Assembly: GCA_021432605.1 (NCBI GenBank)
Contig: MU271144.1
Location: 124,001 to 188,000 of the forward strand
Direction: 5' to 3'
DNA from: Coniochaeta sp. PMI_546
Lineage: Eukaryota; Ascomycota; Sordariomycetes; Coniochaetales; Coniochaetaceae
DNA: 64,000 nucleotides
The number at the start of each line of letters is the position of its first letter. Within the stretch, counting starts at the first letter, position 1. Positions 1-10,533 of this stretch are shown here, one piece after another. A program made the translations under genes and the position numbers. A model generated the notes under the pieces. The model did no database searches, was not told the DNA's origin, and saw only the letters and a program-made list of their open reading frames with translations.

Positions 1-260
1 CGCCAGCCGCTGCCGAGCAACAGCAGCAGCAGCAGCAGATGGCTCCAGTCGCGCCTGCGGTGGCTGCGGCGGACCTGGTGGTTCCGGCTGCGCCGGCGGT
101 TCCGGCGACTCGGGCCGCGACAGCGGCGGACTCGGACTTGGAGCGGGGTGATGCCGTTGCCAATCCCATGGGTTACGGCGGCGAGGTTGGTGGCGGTGTT
201 GGCGGACCGAGTGTTCGCGCGCCTCGGCGCCGCAATCAGAGGTCTTCGGAGACCGAGTAA
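1..260 (+). CDS. C-terminal end of a poly-Q, Ala/Pro-rich protein (5' truncated)
   Basis: An open frame enters from the left edge (codons in phase with base 3) and stops with TAA at 258-260. It opens with a run of seven Gln codons, followed by an Ala/Pro/Val-rich stretch, a Gly-rich stretch (GGEVGGGVGG) and a basic tail ending RRRNQRSSETE. Such low-complexity tails are common in fungal transcriptional and signalling proteins, but nothing here names a family. The ATG at 39 lies inside the frame after the Gln run and is probably not the true start. That this is the end of a real gene is inferred from the strong G/C bias at third positions and the open frame to the window edge; function unknown. 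Confidence 0.5.
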   Translation, partial: PAAAEQQQQQQQMAPVAPAVAAADLVVPAAPAVPATRAATAADSDLERGDAVANPMGYGGEVGGGVGGPSVRAPRRRNQRSSETE

Positions 261-1252
261 GGAGGGCTAATGGACATTATTTTTCCTTTGTTTTTTCCTT
301 TGTCTTTCCTTTGTCTTTCTTTCCTTTGTCTTTTCCTTGTCGCTTTTGGTCCCATTATATTCTTACGGGCGATGAAGACGGACTCTACACCTCCACGTCG
401 GTATCGCCTGGGAACCCAGTCGAGAGACCCAAATCTCTCGTCCGGAGCCAACGTAGAGACGCATCAGTATGTATGTTACCTGAGATACGAGGACTCTTTG
501 GACTCTTTGTTTCAATCTGGTGGTTTATTATATTAAACCTTTCTTTGCTTAGCTCCCTAAAATCCTCGATCACTTGTGTCCGTTTGTTTCATTCGGTGTT
601 AGACCCTTACACCGAGCGTAGATAGATGTACTTGATCTCAAGTTGTCTTCTTCGTTGATCAGAAACACCTGTCACAGTAATCTGTCCCATGATATATGGA
701 ATGCTCTTTTGGATCCAGGGATCAAGGCACGAAGTACAAAAGGTGTGACCGGTCCCTTTCTTTAGTAAAAATCTCTTTTGTAGGTATTACGAGAGACCTA
801 GGGATAAAAGGCGGAAGCAGTAGAGAAAAGGACATCATATCAATTGCTACCAAAGCGTCGTTTAAGTTCTCAGCAGTAATACGCAAAGGGGAGTCAGATG
901 GTAGGAGCCACTCTGGAGGCGGAGACATCGTAAAGCAGGCATCAGCGGCCTGCGGCCCAATCGATTCGTGTCGATAAAGTACCGTTGCACTTTACGGAAC
1001 ACGATAATGTAAGATGTGGCAGACCGAAGGGTAAACAGCAAAGCCAGCAGAGTTGTGTCGGCGATGACCTCAAACATACGATGAACACGGTGCCACTAGC
1101 AAACAGAAAGTGTCGTCAAGCGCCCGTGACGCTAAGGTTGTTAGGTTATAAAGTGGTGATGAAGCTATCGCTGCGACTTGTCGCAGCCCTGATACGCTAC
1201 GGACACTGTTATGTAGACAACTATAGGTGGTCTAAACGAAGCAGCTTCCCCA
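261..1252. other. Intergenic region, no gene recognised
   Basis: Apart from the pyrimidine repeat at 280-341, only short open frames without family features are present. It lies between the 3' end of the left-edge gene (+) and the 3' end of the hypothetical gene on the - strand, so it should hold both 3' UTRs. Confidence 0.5.
280..341. repeat. Pyrimidine-rich tandem repeat (TTTCCTTTGTC-like)
   Basis: About six imperfect copies of a TTTCCTTTGTC-like unit lie just downstream of the stop codon at 260, giving an all-pyrimidine-plus-G strand. It probably sits in the 3' UTR of the left-edge gene. It is a simple repeat; no function is claimed. Confidence 0.7.
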
Positions 1253-2125
1253 CTACCGACTCCACGACATGATTTCCTTGTGGGAAGGGAAATCCTTGGA
1301 GCTTTCAAGTATCTCATGCCACACAGAACCAATATTACCGCCATCCTTCAGGCATTCCAAGATACATCTTGCGGCGTCATCCCCCCAATCTGCCTCTAGT
1401 CGGTACTGCGCTGCCTGCGCTGCACGCCCAGGATGGAGACGCGTATCAATCTCGACGAGCCAAGCTGATAGCCGCAAGAGTTTAGATGTGAAGAGCAAAA
1501 GGTAGGCGTCTGCCTGATGCCCGCAAGTGGCAAGCCGGGAGCGTGTCCGTCTCAGCAAATAACCCTTAGCCCCAACGAGAGTGGAATGGACCCGTACGTA
1601 GCAAGCCCCCAGCGAGCGTCGTCGTTGGCCGTAGAAATGGTCGCGGGGCTGTGACTGTTGCCGTCTCTCCAAAATCGCAGCCTCCATCCGGTCCTGAGCG
1701 GCTTCCAGGCGCTCCAGGCGCGTAATCATCATCTGCTTGAACGCTCCCGTGCCAAGATCGCCCTCGGCCGGGATGCAAGATGTGACCCCTGCACATTCCT
1801 CGTATTCTGGTGGCGGTGGTTCCGTTGCCGCTGCCTGTCTGATTTTGTTAGATCCTCTCTTATGTATTTATCAGACCGAGAGTGCGAGATATATAGAAAA
1901 CAGTACGGGGAATGAGGTATGAAGACAAGGAACAAAGCTGTAGGTTACTCACTTAAGACTTGGATCAGGTTGGACGAAGTCTGGGTCGGTTACAGGAGCC
2001 ATCGTGTCAGGATTGCTGGATGCGACCACGTCGTCTTGGCTGGCGGTTGAGCGAGCGGTAACGTGATGCGCCATCGTCGGTGCTGGTTGTGCCAGAAGCG
2101 TTGGGTGAACAGGTTGGTCTTCCAT
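1253..2125 (-). CDS. Hypothetical fungal protein, two exons, 252 aa
   Basis: Exons are 2125..1953 and 1838..1253. The 114-nt intron has a GTGAGT donor, a CTAAC branch site and a CAG acceptor, and joining across it keeps the frame (…DPSLK-QAAATEPPPPEYEE…). The frame extends upstream of 2125 only to a GTG, so the first ATG (MEDQPVHP) was chosen; another Met at residue 18 is possible. Residues 1-92 are Pro/Ala/Thr-rich and look disordered. A short heptad-like segment follows at about 94-119 (MMITRLERLEAAQDRMEAA), then a basic region and a Leu/Ala-rich helical part around 160-210. There is no signal peptide or membrane segment. I do not recognise the family. That it is a real gene is inferred from the clean splice and coding bias. 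Confidence 0.6.
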
Positions 2126-2619
2126 TGCCCGGCCTGTCGGTTTCCCCACGGTCGAGATCTCCAGTGAACAGAAGGTGGTATTGTAGCGTACAGGATGCAG
2201 ATGGCTTAGTGTCTTCGCGTATGGTCAAGATCGTTTGTGATGAGGAAAGCCAACACCCAGTGAGGGGTATGCAAAACCCTTGCGGACTGATGGATTGATG
2301 GATCGATGGAGTGGTTGTAAACTGAGGGAGGATTCACTAAAAGCAGGACAAGTCGAGGCCCAGCTCTGGCTTTATAACCAACTCCGGGAAGCTTAATCCT
2401 GCTTGTCATATGAATAAGGTTTTCTACCCCACCACGTACAGACCTAGGTAAGGTAGTCTCAGTGTCCCAGCCGAACTTCGGGGTGTTCTACTCTACCACT
2501 AGCTGCACCCAATCAAAACCCACCATACAAAAGAATACACGAAGTGGTCATGACCGAACGAAGCAGCGGAAGTTGTCGGTGCTAACTGGTATGATTTGAT
2601 CAAGGGTTGGCACACTTCC
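2126..2619. other. Intergenic region with a short GATG repeat
   Basis: This lies between the start of the hypothetical gene and the 3' end of the GH67 gene. A GATGGATT/GATGGATC run lies near 2286-2310, and a CCTAGGTAAGGTAG motif near 2443-2456 is related to the palindrome described elsewhere in this window. No gene is seen. Confidence 0.5.
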
Positions 2620-5124
2620 TCAGTCGACAACCCCAGGCGGCAGGAGTGCAACATAATCCAACGGCGCCAGCTCAGCCCCATCAGGGGTTCCAACGATCTT
2701 GAGCATATCACCTTTCTCGACCTTGACACTGTTGAATGTGATCCGAGTAGCGGAGTGACCATCAAGAAAAGTCGAAGGCGTATGGCCCAGCCTGTCCTCG
2801 TTGTCACCAGTCCACTTACCAACCAGCTCGTCGGCTAAGTAAACCTCATAGCGTGCCCTGCCCCCAATAATATCGTAGTAGTTGATAGCCAGATCGTATG
2901 TCCCGGACGGGAAATCCAGCTTCGAAGTCGCCGTGCCAGCAGTGGTATTTGATGATGTAACAATAGCCTTGAAGCTGGACGCCATTTCGAACGGATTGAC
3001 CGCCGTGACCTTGTATCCGCTCAGCTGCATGCTCTCGGCTTCCACCCGCCACGGGTGGTTGCCAACCCGCTTGGCTTGATCAGGAATGCCAGATTTGTTA
3101 AAGTAAAACTCGCTGATGGCGTCGCGCCAGACGATAGAATGGCCCGCCTGATACCTGAGCCGAAACAAGACCTCCTCGAACCTTCGGTCATCTACCTTGC
3201 CTTTCAAACCCTCCCACATCGTCGGGAATGTCTGTGCTGTTTCAGCGCCGCTGTAATGGGCATCGTAGAAATGCTGAATAACAGTCTTGCCCTCGTGTAG
3301 GGTGTAGGTGTACGGTACATGGTGGAACCACAGGAGGAGGTTATCGGGCGTGCTGTCCAGCGATTCGTACACAGCCGCGACTTCGGCCGGATATTGGCCC
3401 GCAAACCCAGTGCCGTTGGAGACGGTGCGATCCATCCCGATGCCGTTGTGGTCCGCCCGCGTCCATTGTCCCCAGCCGTTGTCATCCTGCGAGGCCGGGT
3501 TGGGACCGAAATGAGTATATAGAATATCCGTCAGTGTCTGGATCCCAAGGTTGCCGCTGTAGTTCTCGTAGGCAGGCCACGACTCCATCGACATCTTGGT
3601 AATGGCATCGATGACATTGCGATTCAAGCCAAAGGTCAAGCGGATCCAGTCCTGTAAGATAGCTTCCGGATCACTGGTCGGGTCCCACGCTAGGCGGCCA
3701 TAAGAGTAGAGATTGGACATTGCGAGATGGCTCCCAAGCCAGGTGGAGTTTGTGCCAACATTGACAACACCAGCATAGCCGCCGAGAGGGCGTTTGAAAC
3801 GCTCCCCAGACACAATGTCTCGGACCAGAGAGGGCTGACCATCAACTCTCAGATCGAAGTCTAGGACAGTCTTCCAGAGTGGCGGAAGGTAAACAAGATG
3901 ACACTGTTGCCCAAGGTATTCTTGCGTAACTTGAAGCTCAATAGCGGTGTTGGTCTTTGGAATGTTTGCGAAAAGAGGTGAAGCGGGCTCTCTAACTTGG
4001 AAGTCTATGGGACCGTACTTGATTTGCACCACTACATTGTCGTCGAACTCGCCGTCAAGGGGCTTGAAGTAATTGACAGCTGCATCCGCACGATCGGCAC
4101 GCCAGTCCGACTCGTTCAGCTGGTCGTACACGAAGGCGCGGAACATGACGATACCTCCGTGGGGCTTTATTGCCTTAGCAAAGAGGTTCGCGCCGTCGGC
4201 CAGAGAGCGGTTGTAGGTGATGGGTCCCGGCTGACCTTCCGAGTTCGCCTTGACCAAATATCCGGCGAAGTCCGGGACTTGCTGATATATCTGGTTGGTG
4301 ATGTCGGTCCAGAACTTGATTACTGAAGTGTCCAAGGGATCGAATGTGCTGAGCCCTCCAAAGCTTTGGGGCGAGGCGAAGTTGAGGGATATCCCGATCT
4401 GGATCCCGTACGGCCTCATCGCATCGGCTATCCTTCCAAGTCCTCGAATGTTCTGGGTGCTTAGGGTAGTTGTATTGGCATTGACGTTGTTGACGATGAT
4501 GCCGTTGATGCCGATTGAGGCCAGAAGTCGAGCATACTCGGCCACCCGCGTCATGTCGTTTACGACTACACCGTTGGCAAAGAAGATGGAAGGCCCGGCA
4601 AATCCTCGCTCAATGCTTCCGTCCATGTTATCCCACTCGTTTGTCCATCGTATCGGTGCGCTTGGGTTGCTGACTTTGGCAACATCTGAGAAGTTTCCCT
4701 GGGCCAGCATCGAGAGATACTCGAAGGCGCCGTACAGCGCGCCACGCTCAGTCTGGCCAACTATCTGCACCGAGTCACCTTTAATGTTGAGCCAGAAGCC
4801 ATCTTCTTCGAGAGCCGGAATATCGCTATTCCCGGTAGCTTCTGTGTACTGTGCAAGAGATCCGACGACCACAGATGAAACATTTGTGGTCTGATCCGAG
4901 ATCATAACCTGTTTTGAGAAGATCCCCTGAAGACCCTTCTGGAGCTCTTGACCGGCGGTATAGACAGGACTCAACTTCGTACTGTTGAGAGCGACGATAG
5001 TCTGGGGCAGTGACGGATGGCTTGACCGTCCACAAGAAAGGGGCGCATAACGTAACCAACCGCTCAAGCCGTCCTCTGCGGCTGCAATGCCGGCAGACAG
5101 GACGATCAGGATTAAGCTACGCAT
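2620..5124 (-). CDS. aguA: Secreted alpha-glucuronidase, glycoside hydrolase family 67
   Basis: Single exon, 834 aa, the usual length of fungal GH67 enzymes. They cleave the alpha-1,2-linked (4-O-methyl)glucuronic acid from glucuronoxylan fragments. The frame is open 11 codons upstream, but the ATG at 5124 starts a good signal peptide (MRSLILIVLSAGIAAA, cleavage before EDG), so it was chosen. The active-site motifs are all visible: Glu296 in KANSEGQPGP, Asp374 in KYGPIDFQ, and Glu402 in TQEYLG. The Asp-Glu spacing of 28 matches the bacterial GH67 enzymes whose catalytic triad is known. Several Asn-X-Ser/Thr sites fit secretion. A TATATA box lies about 72-78 bp upstream. The gene is divergent from an SGNH esterase. 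The enzyme should be extracellular and act with endoxylanases; induction by xylan is inferred. Confidence 0.96.
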   Translation of the reverse strand: MRSLILIVLSAGIAAAEDGLSGWLRYAPLSCGRSSHPSLPQTIVALNSTKLSPVYTAGQELQKGLQGIFSKQVMISDQTTNVSSVVVGSLAQYTEATGNSDIPALEEDGFWLNIKGDSVQIVGQTERGALYGAFEYLSMLAQGNFSDVAKVSNPSAPIRWTNEWDNMDGSIERGFAGPSIFFANGVVVNDMTRVAEYARLLASIGINGIIVNNVNANTTTLSTQNIRGLGRIADAMRPYGIQIGISLNFASPQSFGGLSTFDPLDTSVIKFWTDITNQIYQQVPDFAGYLVKANSEGQPGPITYNRSLADGANLFAKAIKPHGGIVMFRAFVYDQLNESDWRADRADAAVNYFKPLDGEFDDNVVVQIKYGPIDFQVREPASPLFANIPKTNTAIELQVTQEYLGQQCHLVYLPPLWKTVLDFDLRVDGQPSLVRDIVSGERFKRPLGGYAGVVNVGTNSTWLGSHLAMSNLYSYGRLAWDPTSDPEAILQDWIRLTFGLNRNVIDAITKMSMESWPAYENYSGNLGIQTLTDILYTHFGPNPASQDDNGWGQWTRADHNGIGMDRTVSNGTGFAGQYPAEVAAVYESLDSTPDNLLLWFHHVPYTYTLHEGKTVIQHFYDAHYSGAETAQTFPTMWEGLKGKVDDRRFEEVLFRLRYQAGHSIVWRDAISEFYFNKSGIPDQAKRVGNHPWRVEAESMQLSGYKVTAVNPFEMASSFKAIVTSSNTTAGTATSKLDFPSGTYDLAINYYDIIGGRARYEVYLADELVGKWTGDNEDRLGHTPSTFLDGHSATRITFNSVKVEKGDMLKIVGTPDGAELAPLDYVALLPPGVVD

Positions 5125-6052
5125 CGTGTTGTCGCATATCCAAGAAGTCAGTGACAAGCCCGGAGACCGACTCGATGAGGCTCAACCACAGCGTCTATAT
5201 ATGGCCATGTCATTGTGTGGGTAAACCGTCGGCCATCGGAGGCCTGACTATCTTACTACCGTGACATCGGCCGGACTTCTTGCCGCGACGGCCATACTCG
5301 CTGCAATGTTGAAGAAAGTAAACAGGCTGCGGAGTAAGGCCGATCGGACATTCAGGCTGTTTTCCCCCTCAGTGACATCGTGGTCGATCTCCTCGCTGAC
5401 AGCCGGGGGACCTGGGCTATTAAAATATGTCGGAACGTATCGCAATTGGTGCGAGTTTTATTCTGACGCTGGGTATACGGCACTTTCAAAGAGGAGACAT
5501 CGGCGTCTGAAGGCCGCCGACTTCCTCACCGTCCAAGGTAACGAGTGGGCGCGTTTCATCGTGTATGTCATTGTGATTGCTAGGTTGTGATCAAAGGTAC
5601 ACTGCGGCTTACTCAGTGACAAACAATCCCGGCTAACGTAGTCGCATGTTCTCGCTCGGGTTTGGGTTGTGGGAAGTCCAGGCTACTATGTACTGGCCAG
5701 AGGGCAGACACTGAGAAGGTCGCGGAGGATACATATCTCCACCCGGTGATGACATCGGGGCCGGGGTATCTTGGCACGAGATCCACTGTTTAAGCTCCCT
5801 CATGGTCCCGTGGTTAGCGTTGTGCGGGTGAAGGTACGTACCTCTTATCAGCCCCGCCCCCACCAACCGTCGCCTTGTCATCCGGCATCCGCCATGTGTT
5901 CAGCTGTTGCCTTACGCGACAGCTACCAGACCAACGAGCGTCACGGTCGACGTTCCGCTCTTCGACCGCCACATTCCTGTATGAACGCCTGTTAATATCC
6001 ACGATTCATTTTGCCCTGTTATCCAGAAATTGTCTTTTGACAGACCGCAACG
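5125..6052. promoter_or_regulatory. Shared divergent promoter of the GH67 and SGNH esterase genes
   Basis: A 928-bp region separates two outward-reading start codons. GGCTAA at 5631-5636 matches the core of the XlnR/Xyr1 xylanolytic activator site. SYGGRG motifs, matching the CreA carbon-catabolite repressor site, occur at 5329-5334 (GCGGAG), 5403-5408 and 5761-5766 (CCGGGG). These motifs are short and expected by chance, so a regulatory role is only inferred from the GH67 neighbour. No gene is seen inside. Confidence 0.3.
5196..5201 (-). promoter_or_regulatory. TATA box of the GH67 gene
   Basis: TATATA (read as CATATATAGA on the minus strand) lies about 72-78 bp upstream of the chosen ATG at 5124. 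This placement fits a fungal TATA box with a short leader and supports the downstream start. Confidence 0.55.
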
Positions 6053-7000
6053 ATGGCGAAGCGAGAGCCTCCGGCAAAGACGATCCGGATCCTCTGTTTC
6101 GGTGACTCGCTGACGGCCGGTTACTCGTACATGGGCGCCGTGCATCATCCCTACGAAGAGAAGTTGGTCCAGATGGTGGAGATGGCATTTCCCGAGTACG
6201 AAGTAGAGTCAGTCGAGGACGGCAAGTCCGGAGATCTGGTGACGAGCAGGGGCAGCTTTTTGCAGAGGATGGAGAGACAATGTAGGTTATTACGAAACAC
6301 CACCTTGCCCAGCTATTATTGTGAGTTTCCGGTCGGTGGCTAACAATGGTACACTTGTAGTCACTGCGAACGAGACCGATGGCCCGGTAGAAACGAGCTA
6401 CGACTGGACGATAGTACTGGGAGGGACAAAGTGCGTTCACTTCTTCCTACCCACGACGCTTATTTGCATCGACTCTTCTCGACCACTTACTGACACTTGG
6501 CGAACAACAGCGATCTAGGCTGGGGAACCGAACCAGAGGCACTATTTGAGGCGCTCAAGAAGATATGGGATATTCCTCTAACACATAACAGCAAGGTCCT
6601 TGCCCTCACCATACCTGAGGCCGGCCTCAAAGGGACAGTAAGAGCACGAATAGATGCAAAGAGAAATCAGGTCAACGAAATGATCAAGAGCTATAAACGG
6701 GAGAACTTCCATGTGTTCGACTTACACGCCGCCATACCATATTTCGCCATGTCCGAGGCCGATAGAGAAGAACATTGGGACGACAACATCCACTTCACCC
6801 CCAGCGGTTACGATCTTATCGGAAAGAAGGTCGGTATGGCGCTGGTGTCGCTTCTTGTGAAGGAAAAACTCAAGGACGAGTCTCCGGCAAAGCGACGGCG
6901 CAACTTCCGCGACGACGACGGCATGTTTGAGGAGGAAGGGGGAGACCCTAAGTCCTTAGACCAGGGGTATATAGTGGTCAGGAGGAAGGATCTGGAATGA
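6053..7000 (+). CDS. SGNH/GDSL-type esterase, intracellular, 262 aa
   Basis: Three exons, 6053..6281, 6361..6430 and 6511..7000, with introns of 79 and 80 nt (GTAGGT..TAG with CTAAC branch; GTGCGT..CAG). Splicing rebuilds the blocks of the SGNH hydrolase fold: GDSLTAG with the nucleophile Ser (about residue 20), GGTNDLGWG created exactly across intron 2, and DNIHFTPSGYD with the catalytic Asp/His pair near residue 200. Enzymes of this family hydrolyse small esters; the substrate cannot be read here. There is no signal peptide, and the C-terminus has a basic KRRRNFRDDD stretch, so it is probably cytosolic or nuclear. A second possible donor at 6320 would leave a 41-nt intron, which is too short and was not used. 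It is divergent from the GH67 gene, but lacking a signal it is unlikely to act on extracellular xylan. Confidence 0.88.
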
Positions 7001-7270
7001 TGGTTAGGCACGGTTCGGCGCTACGTAATAGATGTTGGGTCACAGTCTAGGCACTGGCAAGGGATTGCATACTGGGCAACGGCGATCTGGCGCATCGGGA
7101 TAAAGGGGATATCATTAGGCTTGGCAATGAGTATGCTTTGTTTTTAGCGATCATAAACGTCAAACTCTATGCCTGCTAGTTTGTCATTATGCTTTGGGCG
7201 GACTACCATCATGCAGCGAGACGCTGTTCCACGAATGTCTGGGTATGTACGTTAGCATTATTCGCAGTCG

Positions 7271-8524
7271 TTAGTGAGGCTTTTGTTTACTTGCCGGAAA
7301 TTCTGCGTGCAATGAGTTGGTCACCTGCTCCAGCTCCTCGGCTAGAGCTTGAACATTGGCGTCCCAGCGGCGCAAATTCTTACCCACGGTAGCCTCAGCG
7401 CGACCACTGCCCTTCTCTCCAGATGCCTCGACGCCTCCAAACCAGATGATGCGATCAATCTGGTCAATCCACCCTGCCAGCCGACCCTGCTCGATCATCC
7501 GTGCCGTCGTATCCTCCGCCTTGTCCCCATTCAGTCCAAGCAGGTGACCGAGGGAGTCAAAGCCAATGTTGCTGTACAACCTACTCACTCCCAGCAGATT
7601 GTGCTCGACGACGGCTCGATCAAGGACGGTCGATCCATCCGCCGTGATAGCGAGCTGGTGCTCTTGCAACCCCTTTGCAAACTTGGAGACCTCAGCGGGC
7701 GCAAGCAGACGATCGAGAAAGATCTTCTCAAGGATTCCGTACTCCTCAAGTCCTGCTGACCGCTCGTCTTTGTATAAACGGCCTAGGACTCGACTGCGTG
7801 GCGGTCCGGCCGGTGCGAGAATAGCACACTTGATGGCCATGGCGAGGGTGTGGAGGCGCTCTTCCTCGGCAATAACAGGAAGCATGCTGATATCATGGTA
7901 GCTCTGTGCCGCGGCGAGAAACTCTCGCTTGGCGTCCTGAATGCGCGCCGCGCTCAGCTTGAAGTGTAGGTTGAGTATCGGGTCGGTAATGGTGTGCATT
8001 ATGTTCTTCAACTTGTTGAGATATGTCTCGGCCGAGCCCCATGAGTTCTCCTCGAGGAAGTCCCTAACAATCCGAACCCATAACTTGGCCTTCTCCTCAT
8101 CAGAGACACGTCGCTGCGAGCTGTCGAGTGGGATCATGCCCAGGATCTCTGCTGCGGACCGGAACTCATCGGTGGCCTCGAATGCCGTCGCGGTGTGCTC
8201 GCAGAGAGAAGCCACTTGCTCGACATAAGAAGCAGCAGAAGGGTTCACCGAGAGACGGCTGACGATATCCGGCCCAACGTCGGTCCACAGCTCGTCATTG
8301 TCGAGTGCGCGGAGTGTATCGATGAACTTTGCGAGGAGGGTGCGGGTGCCGACGACGCCGAGGGAGGAGGAGAGAATTGTATTTGCAATGAGCTTGAGGT
8401 CTTCGGCTATCGTTGAAGGGGTGGATACGGTCTTGATCTGGTCAAGTAAAGCTTCGAAGGCAGCCGCCGGGTTTTCGGAGCCTGCGACCTGTTGGAGAGC
8501 CTCCGACACCTTGGAGGATGCCAT
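7271..8524 (-). CDS. CSN4: COP9 signalosome subunit 4 (PCI-domain protein)
   Basis: Single exon, 417 aa, close to the usual length for subunit 4. The N-terminal two thirds are TPR-like helical repeats. The C-terminal PCI/winged-helix part spans roughly residues 230-385 and contains ARMIEQGRLAGWIDQIDRII, a segment very typical of CSN4. The last 40 residues form a helix (VQALAEELEQVTNSLHAEF) of the kind that bundles in the holocomplex. CSN removes NEDD8 from cullins and so controls SCF-type ubiquitin ligases; in filamentous fungi it affects development and light responses. The first in-frame ATG is used. It converges on the SGNH gene with 270 bp between stop codons. Confidence 0.93.
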   Translation of the reverse strand: MASSKVSEALQQVAGSENPAAAFEALLDQIKTVSTPSTIAEDLKLIANTILSSSLGVVGTRTLLAKFIDTLRALDNDELWTDVGPDIVSRLSVNPSAASYVEQVASLCEHTATAFEATDEFRSAAEILGMIPLDSSQRRVSDEEKAKLWVRIVRDFLEENSWGSAETYLNKLKNIMHTITDPILNLHFKLSAARIQDAKREFLAAAQSYHDISMLPVIAEEERLHTLAMAIKCAILAPAGPPRSRVLGRLYKDERSAGLEEYGILEKIFLDRLLAPAEVSKFAKGLQEHQLAITADGSTVLDRAVVEHNLLGVSRLYSNIGFDSLGHLLGLNGDKAEDTTARMIEQGRLAGWIDQIDRIIWFGGVEASGEKGSGRAEATVGKNLRRWDANVQALAEELEQVTNSLHAEFPASKQKPH

Positions 8525-10533
8525 TGCGAGCCGAGGACCAGATCACAGGCCGACCTCGGGAAGCTAGATTGCAGACAGTAAAGAGATGTAGACCACGGCG
8601 TAAATTTTGGCAGTGTCGTTGTCTATTGTGAGGAGAAGATCAGATGGTTGAAACGGCAAGGCTGAAGTTGTAGCCTCGCGTGGATGATGGTGAAGAGGGA
8701 TACCGTAGATGGCTTGAGCTAAGGTAGCTCGTCAGAAGGTGGGGGAACGTGGGGCAGTTTTCTTCCCCACCCAGAGCGGAACATCGAAGTTCTAACCAAG
8801 CCACTTTTGTGTTTAAACGACGCACGTCAACACCAACTGGCATCTTTCTGCTCAGTCCGTCTCAAAGGTGCCTCTTCACGTGGTCTCGCCATGAACGTGG
8901 GAGATTTCATTTCAGAGGGCAAACCTAATCAACAACCGGCCTAGGAAATCACTTCAATTCCGCCCCCCGTTACCGCCTGGGCGATCTTGAGCAGACCCTA
9001 AGCGCGCGCTCTCTTGGAGCTGCATAATAGCTTAACATGCCGGGCCACCCAAAACAGACCCGCGATTGCCTCACTTGTCCATGTCTCACAGCCAATACTG
9101 GGCCTGCTTTGACTTCAGCTTGGAATCAATAGCTTTGTTTAGCAATGCATTTATCATCTTGCGTACTGATACATTTTCCACTCCTTGCGTTTTGCTTGCC
9201 TCGGCCCTCCTCTTTCTGCTTCGATTTTTTGGTGCCCTGCTTGTCTTTCGCCTTCCCCAACTCGAGACCTCCTGACGCCTTCAGTATCATGATCCTACAC
9301 TCCAGATGCTACATACTACCAGAGTGCGGGGCTTATTCACTGCCCAGTGGGAAGCTTCTTCTCACTCTGAGCCTCAAACCTCTACCTGAAACGCCGCTAT
9401 GTCTGAAGAAGCGTTCTGACCAGCTCATAGTGCGACCTGTGGGTGTTTGTACGCAGCTCTGACCACATTTTTGTAGCTAGAACCCCAACTCATCATCGCT
9501 TGCAAGACCCTACCGCGATCTGATAGTCCTGGCTTTCTAAAATTTGGGCAAGTTGAGTCGAACAGCACTGTAGCATGCTATGACATGCGATGACAGCTAC
9601 CTGCTGGCGAATAGCGCCTTGGGCCACTCCTCTGGACATGTGGGCGAATCGTGAATAACTCGACTCTCTACTTTCGAGATTCTTACGCACCAGAAGCATA
9701 CGGCTCCTGGGACGACACAGGAGTAAGAAGACCCATGGGCTCTGCAAAGAGGCCGCATGTGGCCCTTGTCGATCTTTGTCTAGGTAGACTTGCGGACCCT
9801 GAGGGATATGTGGAGGATCGCCAATGATCCCTCCGATCGACTGGACCGCACGATCCACGGCAGGGATGAGCCAAACGGGGTTTAGCCAACTCACTGTTTC
9901 GTCTGTCGCCGCTTTGGAGTTTCATGCCAAGTATCATGAAGATGGATACTCAAGTCAACAAACCAAGAGGCCCAATGTCATTCCAGCGTGGACAGCGATC
10001 GAACCTGCCTAACCTGTGCGCAGCTTCGGACGCATCTGAAGCTCGAGTTTGGACCAGCTGTGCTTCACTATCTCATTTGCGCTTCCAAGCTTGTCACTGG
10101 TCCCGCAAGCTGCTGCGGTAACCCTTGTTTGGCTACGCTCACCCCGGCCATGTCAAGTCTTCTGCGGTAGATGCGATGACATCTGGAGGGTCTTTCATGT
10201 CTCCATCGATGAGAAGATGAGTTGAGGTGCGCCAAAGTATGCTGTAGGCCATGTCTCCTTGACCGTATGGGCTCGCCTCCAGGAACGGCATCATGACCGG
10301 AAAAGTATATATAAGGCGTAGGCATCGACGCTCTGGAGCTGTCCCACCTGTCTCATCATCACCAGCCTTCTCGTCTCTTCTTCCTGTATCTTTTCTCATT
10401 GTCACGGCAGCGGTTGATCCGTGCCTTTTTCTTGCAATCTGCTCGATATCACGTTCCTAGCGGTTGAACCGTTATATTCCGTATTTCACATACCTTATCC
10501 TTCCATTCAAGTCGTGTCAAGAAATCTGTCAAA
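8525..10533. other. Intergenic region upstream of CSN4 and of the Egh16-like gene
   Basis: About 2 kb between outward-reading genes. The short open frames here have no coding bias that I trust. The CSN4-proximal part has GAGCTAAGGTAGCTC (8717-8731), an inverted repeat related to the dispersed palindrome. The right part holds the Egh16-like promoter. No RNA gene was recognised. Confidence 0.5.
10306..10315 (+). promoter_or_regulatory. TATA box of the Egh16-like gene
   Basis: A strong TATATATAAG lies about 220 bp before the ATG at 10534. This implies a leader of about 190 nt, and the strength fits a highly expressible secreted-protein gene. Confidence 0.6.

Noticed and set aside
4295-4894. A 199-codon open frame antisense to the GH67 gene
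   Set aside because: Shadow of the GH67 frame, which has complete catalytic motifs; the antisense protein is low-complexity and unrecognisable.
6282-6360. Alternative donor GTGAGT at 6320 in the SGNH gene
   Set aside because: It would make a 41-nt intron, shorter than typical fungal introns; the GTAGGT donor at 6282 gives 79 nt and a better protein.
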